A stretch of 61,012 bases of DNA from Sulfuricella sp035530375 (GCA_035530375.1 DATKUY010000004.1:1-61012); one strand, 5' to 3'. Positions 44,921 to 55,994 are shown, counted from the first letter of the stretch. Notes: generated by a model not told the origin, from the letters alone. Made by a program: numbers and translations.

Positions 44921-45580
44921 ATGAACCCGCAAGAACTGCTGTATTGGGTACGCGGTACGGGGCTGCAAATCGCCGCCGCCGTATTCGTATTGGGGATGAG
45001 CTACCGCATGCTGCACCTGGTGCTGCTGGGGCGCAAAAAGTCCCTCGCCGTCCCGCGCGGTTCCGAATGGGCGCCCGGACTGCGCACGATATGGCGGCGC
45101 TCGCTCGTCATGCCGGAGTTGAGCGCGCGCGGCAGGTTCACCATCGTCGCCGGGTACATCTTCCATCTGGGCTTCCTGATCACGCTGTTCTTCCTCAGCC
45201 AGCACATCGACCTGCTGCGTGCCGTGCTGGGGTTCGGCTGGCCGGCTTTGCCGCGCATCGTGATCGACATCGCCGCCATCCTCTCGATCGCGGCACTGAT
45301 CGCCATGCTGGTGTATCGTTTCATGGACCCGGTCAAGCGCCTGCTGACGGACTATCAGGATTATCTGACCTGGGCGCTCACCTTCCTGCCCCTGCTGACC
45401 GGCTTCATGTTGCTGCGCGGCATCGGCTTCGACTACATGACGTTATTGACCCTGCATATCCTCAGCGTCGAGCTGCTGCTGATCGCCATTCCGTTCACCA
45501 AGCTCACGCATATGTTTTCCGTTTTCGTGGCGCGCTGGTACAACGGTGCCTTTGCAGGATTCAAGGGGGTAAAAGCATGA
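44921..45580 (+). CDS. isp1: Isp1, cytochrome b-type (HdrE/NarI-like) membrane subunit
   Basis: 219 aa from ATG 44921 (AGGGAGGA 7 bases upstream; an ATG at 44915 is too close). Five predicted helices with His residues placed for b hemes (about H32, H91, H99, H180) as in NarI/DsrM/HdrE. Takes electrons from the hydrogenase via Isp2 to the membrane pool. Part of the hynS-isp1-isp2-hynL arrangement. Confidence 0.88.
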   Translation: MNPQELLYWVRGTGLQIAAAVFVLGMSYRMLHLVLLGRKKSLAVPRGSEWAPGLRTIWRRSLVMPELSARGRFTIVAGYIFHLGFLITLFFLSQHIDLLRAVLGFGWPALPRIVIDIAAILSIAALIAMLVYRFMDPVKRLLTDYQDYLTWALTFLPLLTGFMLLRGIGFDYMTLLTLHILSVELLLIAIPFTKLTHMFSVFVARWYNGAFAGFKGVKA

Positions 45581-45594
45581 GCAGGAAGCAGGGG

Positions 45595-45686
45595 CCCCGC
45601 TTGGCGGGGATGCGACCGACTGTGAGAGCGGAAGGGTCGTTGCGAAGCAACGGGGCACCCACCGGCCTCCTCCTTGCGAGGGGTGC
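45595..45686 (+). other. Structured intercistronic spacer between isp1 and isp2
   Basis: Three potential hairpins in 92 bases: CCCCGC-TTG-GCGGGG (45595-45609), CGTTGC-GAA-GCAACG (45638-45652) and GCACCC (45655-45660) with GGGTGC (45681-45686). It interrupts the expected close coupling of isp1 and isp2; isp2 has its own AAGGAGG. Confidence 0.6.
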
Positions 45687-45743
45687 TTTTGGCCACCGAA
45701 ACACTGAACCTGGTGACTCACCGATTGGTAAGGAGGTGGCAGC

Positions 45744-47006
45744 ATGAGCACACTCCAGCGCGGCATCGATGCCATGATCGAACAGATCGACGCACCGATC
45801 GCGACTTTTTTCATTACATGCATGCATTGCGGTTTGTGTGCCGATGCCTGTCTGTTCTACACCGAAACGCAAGACCCGAAATACACGCCGATTTACAAAC
45901 TCGCGCCGCTACGGCGCATCTGGCAGCAGGAGTATACCTTCTGGGGCAAGCTGATGTTCAAACTGGGGTTGAGCAAACCGGTCACCGATGCCGAGCTCGC
46001 CGCATGGGAACCGCTGGTCTACGATAGCTGTACGCTGTGCGGCCGCTGTTCGCTGGCTTGCCCGGTGGGCAACGACATCGTGTACATGATACGCAAGATG
46101 CGCGAAGGCATGGTGGCCTCGGGCCACGCGCCGGACGGACTGAAAGGCGCGACCCAGCGCGCCATCGGGTCGGGCAGCCCGATGAGGGTGAACCTGAACA
46201 CGCTGATGGCGCATATCCATAATACCGAGAAAGAAACCGGCCTCAGCGTGCCGCTCGACAAGGAAGGCGCGGACTACATGATGGTGCTGTCCTCGGCCGA
46301 GATCGCCGAATACAGCGAGATCGTTTCTGCCGTGACGCGCATCTTCCATCAGGCGGGGGTCTCATGGACCATGGCTTCGGATGGTTTCGAAGGCACCAAC
46401 AGCGGCATCCAGATCGGCTCTTCCGATCTGGCGGCGGAGCTGGTCGGCCGCATCGTGCGAGCCGCCGAGCGGCTCAAGGTGAAATACGTCATCAGCCCGG
46501 AATGCGGCCACGCTTACACCGCCTTGCGTTGGGAAGGGCCGGACCTGATCGGTCGTCGATTCAACTTCCAGGTGATCCACATCATCGAACTGCTCGACCA
46601 GTTGCGTAGCGAAGGGCGCTTGCGCATCGAGGGGCTGGACGAGACGCGCATGACTTTCCACGACCCGTGCCAGATGGTGCGGCTTGGCGGCGTGGTGGAG
46701 CAGCCGCGCAACCTGCTCCACATGGTTGCGCCGAACTTCGTCGAGATGCCTGATTCCGGCGTGCAGAACTGGTGCTGCGGCGGCGGGGGCGGCGTCAGCG
46801 CCAACGAGCGCGCCGAACCTTTGCGCATCAAGGTGTTCAGCCGCAAGAAAGCGCAACTGGATGCGATCGGCGTGGATACCATCGTCACCGCCTGCTCGAA
46901 CTGCCGCACCATGCTGCTGGACGGGCTGGAGCACAACAACATGGATATCAACATCGTGGGATTGACCGAACTCATCGCCGAGCATCTTGCTCCTGCCCAG
47001 AAATAA
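45744..47006 (+). CDS. isp2: Isp2, HdrD-like iron-sulfur protein
   Basis: 420 aa, cytoplasmic. Two 4Fe-4S motifs, Cys26/29/32/36 (CMHCGLCADAC) and about Cys96/99/102/106 (CTLCGRCSLAC), then two CCG domains (HDPCQMVRLGG; NWCCGGGGGV ... CSNCRTM) that in HdrB/HdrD hold a noncubane cluster. Likely passes hydrogenase electrons to quinone or a disulfide/sulfur substrate. 15 bases before the large-subunit gene. Confidence 0.92.
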   Translation: MSTLQRGIDAMIEQIDAPIATFFITCMHCGLCADACLFYTETQDPKYTPIYKLAPLRRIWQQEYTFWGKLMFKLGLSKPVTDAELAAWEPLVYDSCTLCGRCSLACPVGNDIVYMIRKMREGMVASGHAPDGLKGATQRAIGSGSPMRVNLNTLMAHIHNTEKETGLSVPLDKEGADYMMVLSSAEIAEYSEIVSAVTRIFHQAGVSWTMASDGFEGTNSGIQIGSSDLAAELVGRIVRAAERLKVKYVISPECGHAYTALRWEGPDLIGRRFNFQVIHIIELLDQLRSEGRLRIEGLDETRMTFHDPCQMVRLGGVVEQPRNLLHMVAPNFVEMPDSGVQNWCCGGGGGVSANERAEPLRIKVFSRKKAQLDAIGVDTIVTACSNCRTMLLDGLEHNNMDINIVGLTELIAEHLAPAQK

Positions 47007-47021
47007 AAAGGAACCCACATC

Positions 47022-48794
<1,773 letters not shown>

Positions 48795-48804
48795 ACGTGA
48801 GCCG

Positions 48805-48885
48805 ATGAAGAGCATGGAACGAAAATCGACCGCACAATTTCCCGGCCTTGCCGATTCTGCCGCGCGCCAGCGGCACCGCCGGTGA
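48805..48885 (+). CDS. Doubtful 26-codon ORF between hynL and atpD
   Basis: ATG...TGA reading MKSMERKSTAQFPGLADSAA followed by RQRHRR. No homology recognised; basic, no membrane segment. It ends just before the atpD start. May be chance or a remnant; listed because it spans the hydrogenase/ATPase junction. Confidence 0.2.
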   Translation: MKSMERKSTAQFPGLADSAARQRHRR

Positions 48886-48898
48886 ATGGAGCCAGCCA

Positions 48899-50299
48899 TT
48901 GCATACGGCCAGTAGCACTACCGAAAACGATAACGTTCCTATCGGTGTAATCGAGGAAGTACATGGGCCGGTGGTGGATATCGCCTGCGAGCGCCTGCCG
49001 CCCCTGCATCAGGCGATATTCGCCGTTTTCGACCATGAGCGCTTCATTTTCGAGGTGCACCTGCATCTGGACGAGCGCCGGGTACGAGCGATCGCCTTGC
49101 ACCGCACCAGCGGCCTCAAGCGCGGCCAACCGGTGTTCGACACCGGAGGCCCGTTGCACGTGCCGGCCACGCCGGATTGCCTGGGCCGTCTGGTCGACCT
49201 GTTCGGCGCGCCTCTGGATGGAGGCGCGCCGCTCCCGGCGACGGAATTTCGCCGCATTATCTCGCCCCCGGCCCCTCTCTCCGAGAGCGTTTCTTCGACC
49301 GGCATTCTGGAGACGGGAATCAAAGTGATCGACCTCCTTTGCCCTTTCGTCAAAGGCGGGAAAACCGGCCTGTTCGGTGGCGCCGGAGTGGGCAAAACCG
49401 TGCTGATTATGGAATTCATGCACGCAATCGTGCACCTGCATCAGGGCGTTTCGGTTTTCGCCGGAGTGGGCGAACGCATTCGCGAAGGCCACGAGCTGTG
49501 GCACGAAATGCAGGCGGCCGGAGTCATGCCCCGCACCTTGATGGTGTTCGGCCAGATGGACGAATCCCCCGGCGTGCGTTTCCGCGTCGGCCTGTCGGCG
49601 CTGGCCTATGCCGAATACCTGCGGGACAAGCTGTCCACGGAAGTGCTGTTCCTGATGGATAACGTGTTCCGCTTTGTTCAGGCGGGCAGCGAAATTTCCG
49701 GGCTGCTGGGCCGCATGCCCGCCACGGTCGGCTACCAGCCGACCTTGATGAGCGAGGTGGCGGAGCTTCAGGATCGCATCATCTCCTCCCGCAAAGGCGA
49801 CATCACGGCCGTGGAGGCCGTCTACGTGCCGGCCGACGACATGTCCGACCCGGCGGTGAGCGCCATCCTCACCCATCTCGATACGGTGGTAATCCTGTCG
49901 CGCGTTCAGGCAAGCAAGGGCATCTACCCCGCAGTCGATCCGCTGCAATCCATGAGCAAAGCCATGGACCGGGTATCGCTGGGCGCACGCCATTACAGCG
50001 TTGCCTCAACCGTCCGGGAACATCTGGCGCGCTACCGCGAGTTGGAGGACATCATCGCCATGCTGGGTCTGGAAGCACTGTCGGCAGAAGATCGCCGCAT
50101 CGTGTTGCGGGCGCGCAGGCTGCAACGCTATCTCACCCAGCCTTTTCACGTGATGACCGAGCATACCGGCATCAAGGGCATAGCAGTGCCGCTGTCCGAC
50201 ACGCTGACCGACTGCGAAGCGTTTCTGCGCGGCGAATACGACGACACACCTGAAGAGCAGTGTTACATGCGCGGCTCGATGCGGGAGACTGTAAAATGA
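48899..50299 (+). CDS. atpD: N-type ATPase beta subunit AtpD
   Basis: 466 aa from TTG 48899, chosen because GGAG lies 7 bases upstream; an in-frame TTG at 48848 adds 17 residues without a site. Walker A GGAGVGKT and catalytic VGERIREGHE / FLMDNVFRF are intact. First gene order atpD-atpC is the hallmark of N-ATPases, distinct from the F-type operon (atpBEFHAGDC). ATGA overlap with atpC. Confidence 0.92.
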   Translation: MHTASSTTENDNVPIGVIEEVHGPVVDIACERLPPLHQAIFAVFDHERFIFEVHLHLDERRVRAIALHRTSGLKRGQPVFDTGGPLHVPATPDCLGRLVDLFGAPLDGGAPLPATEFRRIISPPAPLSESVSSTGILETGIKVIDLLCPFVKGGKTGLFGGAGVGKTVLIMEFMHAIVHLHQGVSVFAGVGERIREGHELWHEMQAAGVMPRTLMVFGQMDESPGVRFRVGLSALAYAEYLRDKLSTEVLFLMDNVFRFVQAGSEISGLLGRMPATVGYQPTLMSEVAELQDRIISSRKGDITAVEAVYVPADDMSDPAVSAILTHLDTVVILSRVQASKGIYPAVDPLQSMSKAMDRVSLGARHYSVASTVREHLARYRELEDIIAMLGLEALSAEDRRIVLRARRLQRYLTQPFHVMTEHTGIKGIAVPLSDTLTDCEAFLRGEYDDTPEEQCYMRGSMRETVK

Positions 50300-50697
50300 C
50301 GCCTTTCGCTGTGCACCTCCAGTGCGCCACCCAGTATCAGCGGGTCGAGGGGGTGACCAGCTTCGTCGGACAGGACGAGTCCGGCAGCTTCGGCATCCAG
50401 GCCGGCCATGCGCGGATGATGACGGTGCTGTCGTACGGGCTGGCACGCTACCGCACTGGCGGCGACATATGGATCTATCTGGCCATGCCCGGGGGCGTGC
50501 TTTACTTTGTCGACAACGAGTTGTTCATCACCACCCGGCGCTATTTTGTGGATACCGATTACCAGCGCATCAGCACCGCCCTCCTCGAGCAGTTGCTGCA
50601 AGAGGAGGAGCAGTTGCGCAAGATCAAGGAGAATATTTACCGGCTGGAGCAGGAAATGTTGCGGCGGTTGTGGCAAATGGAACGCGGCGCGAGGTGA
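50296..50697 (+). CDS. atpC: N-type ATPase epsilon subunit AtpC
   Basis: 133 aa from ATG 50296. N-terminal beta-sandwich (GQDESGSFGIQAGHARMMTV, typical GxFGI/LPGH) with a short C-terminal helix (LLQEEEQLRKIKENIYRLEQ). Central-stalk subunit; position after atpD matches N-ATPases. Confidence 0.9.
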   Translation: MTPFAVHLQCATQYQRVEGVTSFVGQDESGSFGIQAGHARMMTVLSYGLARYRTGGDIWIYLAMPGGVLYFVDNELFITTRRYFVDTDYQRISTALLEQLLQEEEQLRKIKENIYRLEQEMLRRLWQMERGAR

Positions 50698-50701
50698 GGC
50701 C

Positions 50702-50977
50702 ATGGACAGCGGCGACAACCTGAGGAACAAGGTGGAACAGCAGGCCCGCCGCATGCAACTGGCCGAGAAGGAGCGTTCTTCTTTGCTCGCCCAGTCGATT
50801 TACCTGGGCACGCTCGCCCTGCTTTTCGTATTGCCGGTCATCGGCGGGGCATACCTGGGCAGATGGCTCGACGGGCTGATCCAGGGATATTCCGTCCGCT
50901 GGACAGTGAGCCTGATCTTGCTGGGCGTGGCGGTAGGGGGATTGAACGTGTATTTGTTCGTTCGGGAGCACGGCTGA
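50702..50977 (+). CDS. atpQ: N-type ATPase AtpQ (AtpI/ATPase_gene1-like) subunit
   Basis: 91 aa with two helices (about 29-52 and 66-88); GGAYLGRWLDGL matches AtpI-like proteins, which help assemble the c-ring. In described N-ATPases atpQ is followed by atpR, but here atpB begins at once (ATG overlaps the stop), so atpR is missing. Confidence 0.8.
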   Translation: MDSGDNLRNKVEQQARRMQLAEKERSSLLAQSIYLGTLALLFVLPVIGGAYLGRWLDGLIQGYSVRWTVSLILLGVAVGGLNVYLFVREHG

Positions 50978-51663
50978 TGGAAAAGGCGTCCGTTATTTTT
51001 CACATCGGGCCATTCGGGATAAACGAAACGATCGTGATTACCTGGGCGATCATGCTCGGGCTGGGATTGTTTTCGTGGCTGGCAACCCGGCGCCTGACCC
51101 TCGACCCCGGTCCCTTGCAGACCTCGCTGGAGGGTATCGTGTCCGCCATTGAAGACGCCATTCGGACCGTGCTGCCGGATAAGGCGCAAATGGTGCTGCC
51201 GTTCATCGGAACGTTGTGGATTTTCATTCTGGTAGCCAATCTGACGGGGCTGATTCCCGGTTTGTCTTCTCCCACCGGCAATCTTTCCGTCACCGCCGGG
51301 CTCGCCATTCTGGTGTTCCTGTCGGTGCACTGGTTCGGCCTGCGCAGCGAAGGGTGGCGCAACTATCTGCGCCATTACACCCGCCCCAGCCCGATCCTGC
51401 TGCCGTTCCACGTGATCAGCGAGATTTCCCGCACCGTCGCGCTCGCCGTGCGGCTGTTCGGCAACATCATGAGCCTGGAGATGGCGGCCCTGCTGGTGCT
51501 GCTGGTGGCCGGGCCGCTCGTGCCGGTGCCATTGCTGATGCTGCATATCGTGGAAGCCCTGGTGCAGGCTTATATCTTCGGCATGCTCGCGCTGATTTAT
51601 GTTTCCGGCGCCATGCAGTCGCAACAGTTGCAAATGAGAAAACAAGGAGAATCGCATGAATGA
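50977..51663 (+). CDS. atpB: N-type ATPase a subunit AtpB
   Basis: 228 aa from ATG 50977. Stator a subunit with five helices; the essential Arg is in RTVALAVRLFGNI and a conserved LVANLTGLIPG occurs earlier. Overlaps atpE by 8 bases. Confidence 0.93.
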   Translation: MEKASVIFHIGPFGINETIVITWAIMLGLGLFSWLATRRLTLDPGPLQTSLEGIVSAIEDAIRTVLPDKAQMVLPFIGTLWIFILVANLTGLIPGLSSPTGNLSVTAGLAILVFLSVHWFGLRSEGWRNYLRHYTRPSPILLPFHVISEISRTVALAVRLFGNIMSLEMAALLVLLVAGPLVPVPLLMLHIVEALVQAYIFGMLALIYVSGAMQSQQLQMRKQGESHE

Positions 51664-51925
51664 CATGACCTGGTTTACCATCCTATCCACCCTCGGGGCC
51701 GTTCTCGCCATCGCGATCGGCGTGATGTTCCCCGCCCTCGCCATGGGCCGCGCCATCAGCCAGGCGCTGGATGCCCTGGCGCGGCAGCCGGAAGCGGAAA
51801 AATCCATCACCCGTACGCTTTTCATCGGGCTCGCCATGATCGAATCCCTGGCCATTTACGTGCTGGTGGTCGTGCTGATCGTGCTGTTCCGGAACCCGTT
51901 GCTGGAATACCTGCTGCATAAATGA
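51656..51925 (+). CDS. atpE: N-type ATPase c subunit AtpE
   Basis: 89-aa two-helix proteolipid. Helix 2 has the ion-binding Glu63-Ser64 (GLAMIESLAIY), as in Na+-type and N-ATPase rings. Helix 1 reads FPALAMGRAISQAL with Met30 where Na+ rings have Gln (GQG) and N-ATPases often a second carboxylate (PALAEGRA form). Ion specificity is therefore uncertain, likely H+. Confidence 0.92.
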   Translation: MNDMTWFTILSTLGAVLAIAIGVMFPALAMGRAISQALDALARQPEAEKSITRTLFIGLAMIESLAIYVLVVVLIVLFRNPLLEYLLHK

Positions 51926-51940
51926 CGTTGAGGTGAGCCT

Positions 51941-52690
51941 GTGGAACTCGATTGGACTACCTTCTTTCTTGAGATCGTCAACTTTCTGGTCCTGGTATGG
52001 ATACTGAAACGGTTTCTTTACCGGCCCATCCTTGATGCTATCGCCCAGCGCCGCGCCCACATCGAGGAAACCCTGGCGGATGCCAGGAAAATTCAGGATG
52101 AAGCGTCGGCGCTGAAGGCCGAGGGCGAGAACCGGCTTGCCGAATGGGGCAGGAAGCAGGAATCCCTGCAAGCCCAATTGATGGTGGAAATCAGCGCCAA
52201 GCGCGATCGGATGATGGCCGATCTCGCCGCTGCGGCAGAACAGGAGCGCGAAAAAAACCGTGCCCTGGAAGAGCGGCGCCACCAGGAGTGGCTGCGTGCG
52301 ACGGAAGAAAAAGCGCTGATCCAGGCATCCCGGTTCGCGGCCACGCTGTTGTCGCGCCTCGCCTCGCCTGAACTGGATGCCGGGCTGTTCGATATATTGA
52401 TACAGGATTTGCGGCAGCTCAGCCCGCAGGATTTGCATGCCCTGGTTGCCGCTGCCGATCAGGCGGAACTGCGCGTGAACGTGGTGAGCGCGTTCCCCCT
52501 CGATCCGCAGCACCGGACAGAGTTGATCAAGACCCTCGGCGATCTGGCGGGGCGCACCCTGCCCACGGATTTTAGCGAGGATCCCGGCCTGCTGGGCGGC
52601 GTGCGCGTGAACGTCGGCCCCTGGGTGCTGCACGCCAATCTGCAGGACGAACTCGCCTATTTCCGGGGAACAACGCACGGTGCATCCTGA
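51941..52690 (+). CDS. atpF: N-type ATPase b subunit AtpF with delta-like C terminus
   Basis: 249 aa from GTG 51941. One membrane helix (about 7-27), a long charged coiled coil (about 40-140), and a C-terminal delta-like region (DPGLLGGVRVNVGPWVL ... LQDELAYF). N-ATPase operons lack atpH; this fused end supplies OSCP-type binding. Confidence 0.9.
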   Translation: MELDWTTFFLEIVNFLVLVWILKRFLYRPILDAIAQRRAHIEETLADARKIQDEASALKAEGENRLAEWGRKQESLQAQLMVEISAKRDRMMADLAAAAEQEREKNRALEERRHQEWLRATEEKALIQASRFAATLLSRLASPELDAGLFDILIQDLRQLSPQDLHALVAAADQAELRVNVVSAFPLDPQHRTELIKTLGDLAGRTLPTDFSEDPGLLGGVRVNVGPWVLHANLQDELAYFRGTTHGAS

Positions 52691-52691
52691 C

Positions 52692-54179
52692 ATGGCCCAA
52701 ATCGAAAGCTCTCCCCTCGCGGCCCAAGCCGATTGGCTCAAGAGCTACAGCTTTCGCATACGGATTTCCGAGCAGGGAACGGTCATCTCGGTCGGCGACG
52801 GCATCGCCTGGATCACCGGGCTGCCTTCGGCCAGCATGGACGAAATCATCAAGCTGGAAGATGGCAGCGAGGCACTGGTTTTTCGTTTGGAGAAAGCGCG
52901 GATCGGCGCGATTCTGTTGCGCCAGACCGAGCGTCTTACCGCAGGCACCGCGGCTTATCTTTCCGGCCAGCGCATCAGTATCGGGGTCGGGGATGGCTTG
53001 CTGGGGCGGGTGATCGACCCACTGGGCATGCCCCTGGACGGCATGCCCCCCCCTGAATTTGCCAGCAGCCGGCAACTGGACGTATTGTCGCCGCCGATCG
53101 TCAGCCGCGACTTCGTCAACAAACCCCTCTACACCGGGAACAAGGTCATCGACACCCTGATCCCCATCGGCAAGGGACAGCGCCAACTGCTGATAGGCGA
53201 CAACGGCACCGGCAAGAGCGCGCTGGCCATGGATGCGGTGATCAATCAAAAAGGAAAGGACGTTCTCTGCATCTACGTGCTCATCGGCCAGAAACGTTCT
53301 TCGGTCGTGAGCGCCATCGAAGCACTGCGCCGTGCCGGCGCCCTGGAATACACCACGGTCGTCGTTGCCGAAGCGACCGCGATGCCCGGCCTGAAATACC
53401 TGGCCCCCTTTGCCGGCTGCACGCTGGCCGAAGCGTGGATGTGGCAGGGCAAGGATACCCTGGTGATCTACGACGACCTGACCACCCATGCGCGCACCTA
53501 CCGCGAACTTTCGCTGCTGCTGCGCAGGCCGCCGGGGCGCGAAGCCTATCCCGGGGATATTTTTTACCTCCATGCCCGGCTGCTGGAGCGCTCCACCTGC
53601 CTTGCCGCGCGCCACGGCGGCGGCAGCATGACCGCTCTGCCCCTCGTCGAGACGGAGCAAGGGGAAATCGCCTCGTACATCCCCACTAACCTTATCTCCA
53701 TCACCGACGGCCAAATCTATCTGGACGGCCAGTTGTTCGCCCGCGGCTTCCTGCCGGCCATCGACGTCACCAAATCGGTATCCCGCATCGGCGGCAAGGC
53801 ACAGCATCCGGTCATCAAGAACGAAGCCGGACGCATGAAGCTGGATTACCTGCAATTCCTCGAGCTGGAAGTCTTTACCCGTTTCGGCTCGCGCCTGGAG
53901 GCCACCATGGAAACCCGCATCAGGCGCGGACAAACGCTTCGGGAATTGCTCAAACAGGAAAGGCTGGCGCCCCTGCCAATCGAATTCCAGATGGCCTGGC
54001 TGGTTGCCTACAATGAAGGGCTGTTCGACAGCACCGCCCGGCCGGACATCGCGCGGCAGCTCGAACGCCTGCAGCATCATGTGGAAGCATCGGGTCTGAC
54101 CCTCTCGGACGGCAGGGAGAAATGGAAAAACTCGATTCGGGTATGGCTGGCGGAGAACACCCATGAGCCGGCGCCGTGA
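52692..54179 (+). CDS. atpA: N-type ATPase alpha subunit AtpA
   Basis: 495 aa from ATG 52692 (2 bases after the atpF stop); an upstream GTG at 52680 adds 4 residues. Walker A GDNGTGKS and the ALPLVETEQGE and SISDGQIYLDGQLF-like segments mark the alpha family. Overlaps atpG by 17 bases. Confidence 0.93.
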   Translation: MAQIESSPLAAQADWLKSYSFRIRISEQGTVISVGDGIAWITGLPSASMDEIIKLEDGSEALVFRLEKARIGAILLRQTERLTAGTAAYLSGQRISIGVGDGLLGRVIDPLGMPLDGMPPPEFASSRQLDVLSPPIVSRDFVNKPLYTGNKVIDTLIPIGKGQRQLLIGDNGTGKSALAMDAVINQKGKDVLCIYVLIGQKRSSVVSAIEALRRAGALEYTTVVVAEATAMPGLKYLAPFAGCTLAEAWMWQGKDTLVIYDDLTTHARTYRELSLLLRRPPGREAYPGDIFYLHARLLERSTCLAARHGGGSMTALPLVETEQGEIASYIPTNLISITDGQIYLDGQLFARGFLPAIDVTKSVSRIGGKAQHPVIKNEAGRMKLDYLQFLELEVFTRFGSRLEATMETRIRRGQTLRELLKQERLAPLPIEFQMAWLVAYNEGLFDSTARPDIARQLERLQHHVEASGLTLSDGREKWKNSIRVWLAENTHEPAP

Positions 54180-55002
54180 CCTGCAGCAGCGGCTGGGAAG
54201 CCTGGACGAAATCGAGGGCATCATGGTCGCCATGAAGAACCTGGCCTTCATGGAAACCAGAAAGCTCGCGCAATTTCTCTCCACCCAACAGCGCGCCGTG
54301 ACATCGATCGAAGCCGCCGCAAGCGATTTCGCAAGCCATTACCGGCACGCCCTGCCGCGCCCCGGATCGCTGAGCGAAGTCTATCTGCTTATCGGCTCGG
54401 AACGCGGCTTTTGCGGGGACTTTAACGAAAGCGTCGCGCAAGAAATGTTCAGCCGCGGCGATGCGCCGCCCATCGTGGCCGTCGGACGCCGGCTCGAGCC
54501 GATCCTCAGCCAGAATCCCGCCTTGCTGGAGCTGGTCGAAGGCCCGAGCGCAACCGAGGAAGTGGCGCCGGTTTTAACCGGGCTGGCCGACAGGCTGGCC
54601 GAAATCGAGCGCAACCTGCGCCCTGGTACCGTGCTCGGCCTCACCGTTTTTTATCACAGTGACGAAACGGGCGGCGTGAGGGCGCGCCGCCTGCTGCCAT
54701 TGCCCGAGCCAAAGCCGCCCGGACGGGCATTCTCCCACCCGCCGCTGCTCAACCTTGCGCCAACCGATTTTTTTGCCGGACTCACCGAACATTACCTTTA
54801 CGCCGCCCTGCATGAGGCCTTCTACAGTTCGCTCATGGTGGAAAATCGCTACCGGCTCGACCATATGGAAAACGCCATCCGCCAATTGGATAAGCGTGTC
54901 AGCCGCCTCAAGCTGGCTTACAACACGATGCGCCAGGAAGAAATTATCGAGGAAATCGAGGTCATCATGCTCAGCGTGGAAGCGCTAGGGAAACAACCTT
55001 GA
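54163..55002 (+). CDS. atpG: N-type ATPase gamma subunit AtpG
   Basis: 279 aa. N- and C-terminal coiled-coil helices (RRRDLQQRLGSLDEIEGIMV; LKLAYNTMRQEEIIEEIEVI) and the SERGFCGDFN motif are typical of gamma. N-ATPase gamma ends the operon here; no delta gene follows. Confidence 0.92.
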   Translation: MSRRRDLQQRLGSLDEIEGIMVAMKNLAFMETRKLAQFLSTQQRAVTSIEAAASDFASHYRHALPRPGSLSEVYLLIGSERGFCGDFNESVAQEMFSRGDAPPIVAVGRRLEPILSQNPALLELVEGPSATEEVAPVLTGLADRLAEIERNLRPGTVLGLTVFYHSDETGGVRARRLLPLPEPKPPGRAFSHPPLLNLAPTDFFAGLTEHYLYAALHEAFYSSLMVENRYRLDHMENAIRQLDKRVSRLKLAYNTMRQEEIIEEIEVIMLSVEALGKQP

Positions 55003-55226
55003 CAGTAGAAAACATCGGCGAACTCGCCCGCAAAATTCCCCCGAAATAACAGATGAATCCGGATTCTGGACAGGAACCCATTTGTTAACTGGAGATCGCC
55101 TGTTTCTCCGGCGCAAAGTTGCCACTTGCGAACGGCAGCTCCCGATTCGTTTGAGACAGGCGACCTCCTCAGAAGCAGCCGTTCGATATGTAAAAATCCG
55201 TGTGCCATAAAATTTCATTGGCCCTG

Positions 55227-55994
55227 CTACCAAGTCAATTGATAGCCGACATAAGACGAAAACTGGTTTGTCATATCCACGTTTGTCAGACCACGGCCAG
55301 CTGAAAAGAGCAGATGGTTGTGCTCATCGAAGTTGTAGAATCCGCCAAGGTTGAAGCCGGAACTCGATCCTGCGCCGGGCGCTTGTTCAGTGCTGTGGTA
55401 TATTTCCCCGCCCAGCGTCAGGTGCTCCGAGATATCCTTCTGTAACTGCCAGCCGAAGAACCAGTGGTTCTTCGTGTTCTCCGCGTTGTTAATCCAATAG
55501 CCGCCACCTCCATAACTCTGCCACTCGCCCCACTTTTTCTGCAGCCAGACGGGCAGAAAAACCTGACTGGCACCGTTTCCGAGACCCTTATTGGCGTCGC
55601 CGGTGCGGATTTCGACAAGCGGGAAAATGCCCACCATTGGCCGGTTGTCGGTTTCTTGTATGAAGCGGTATTTGGCCCCCAATTCAACGTCACCCAGCCC
55701 ACTTTCGCGTTGGCCGTTCATCGGGCTGTTGAAGGCGTAGGGAACAATAATATGGAGTTGCAGATCGGGTGCCGCACCGTAGTTGTATTCAAGATGAGGA
55801 AGCGTTCCGATTCTGCCATCTTGCGTTTTCACCTGCTGAGAGGCGATATAAAACTCGTGGTGCTGATATTCGACCGGTTCGGGGTCATCCGTCATGAACG
55901 GCGGGCCGGCCAGTGCCGGACGCGAAGCCATCAGCATCGTGCATACCACTAAAGAGCATGCGCCATATATAAGATTGTGGTTTTTCATTTTCAT
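55227..55994 (-). CDS. Outer-membrane porin-like protein (Phenol_MetA_deg-like)
   Basis: 255 aa, signal peptide to about Ala29. Alternating hydrophobic pattern and GLGDVELGAKYRF suggest an outer-membrane beta-barrel like PF13557 transporters. C-terminal aromatic residue (LTW) also fits a barrel. Possibly cotranscribed with the two membrane proteins upstream (114-base gap). Confidence 0.72.
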   Translation of the reverse strand: MKMKNHNLIYGACSLVVCTMLMASRPALAGPPFMTDDPEPVEYQHHEFYIASQQVKTQDGRIGTLPHLEYNYGAAPDLQLHIIVPYAFNSPMNGQRESGLGDVELGAKYRFIQETDNRPMVGIFPLVEIRTGDANKGLGNGASQVFLPVWLQKKWGEWQSYGGGGYWINNAENTKNHWFFGWQLQKDISEHLTLGGEIYHSTEQAPGAGSSSGFNLGGFYNFDEHNHLLFSAGRGLTNVDMTNQFSSYVGYQLTW

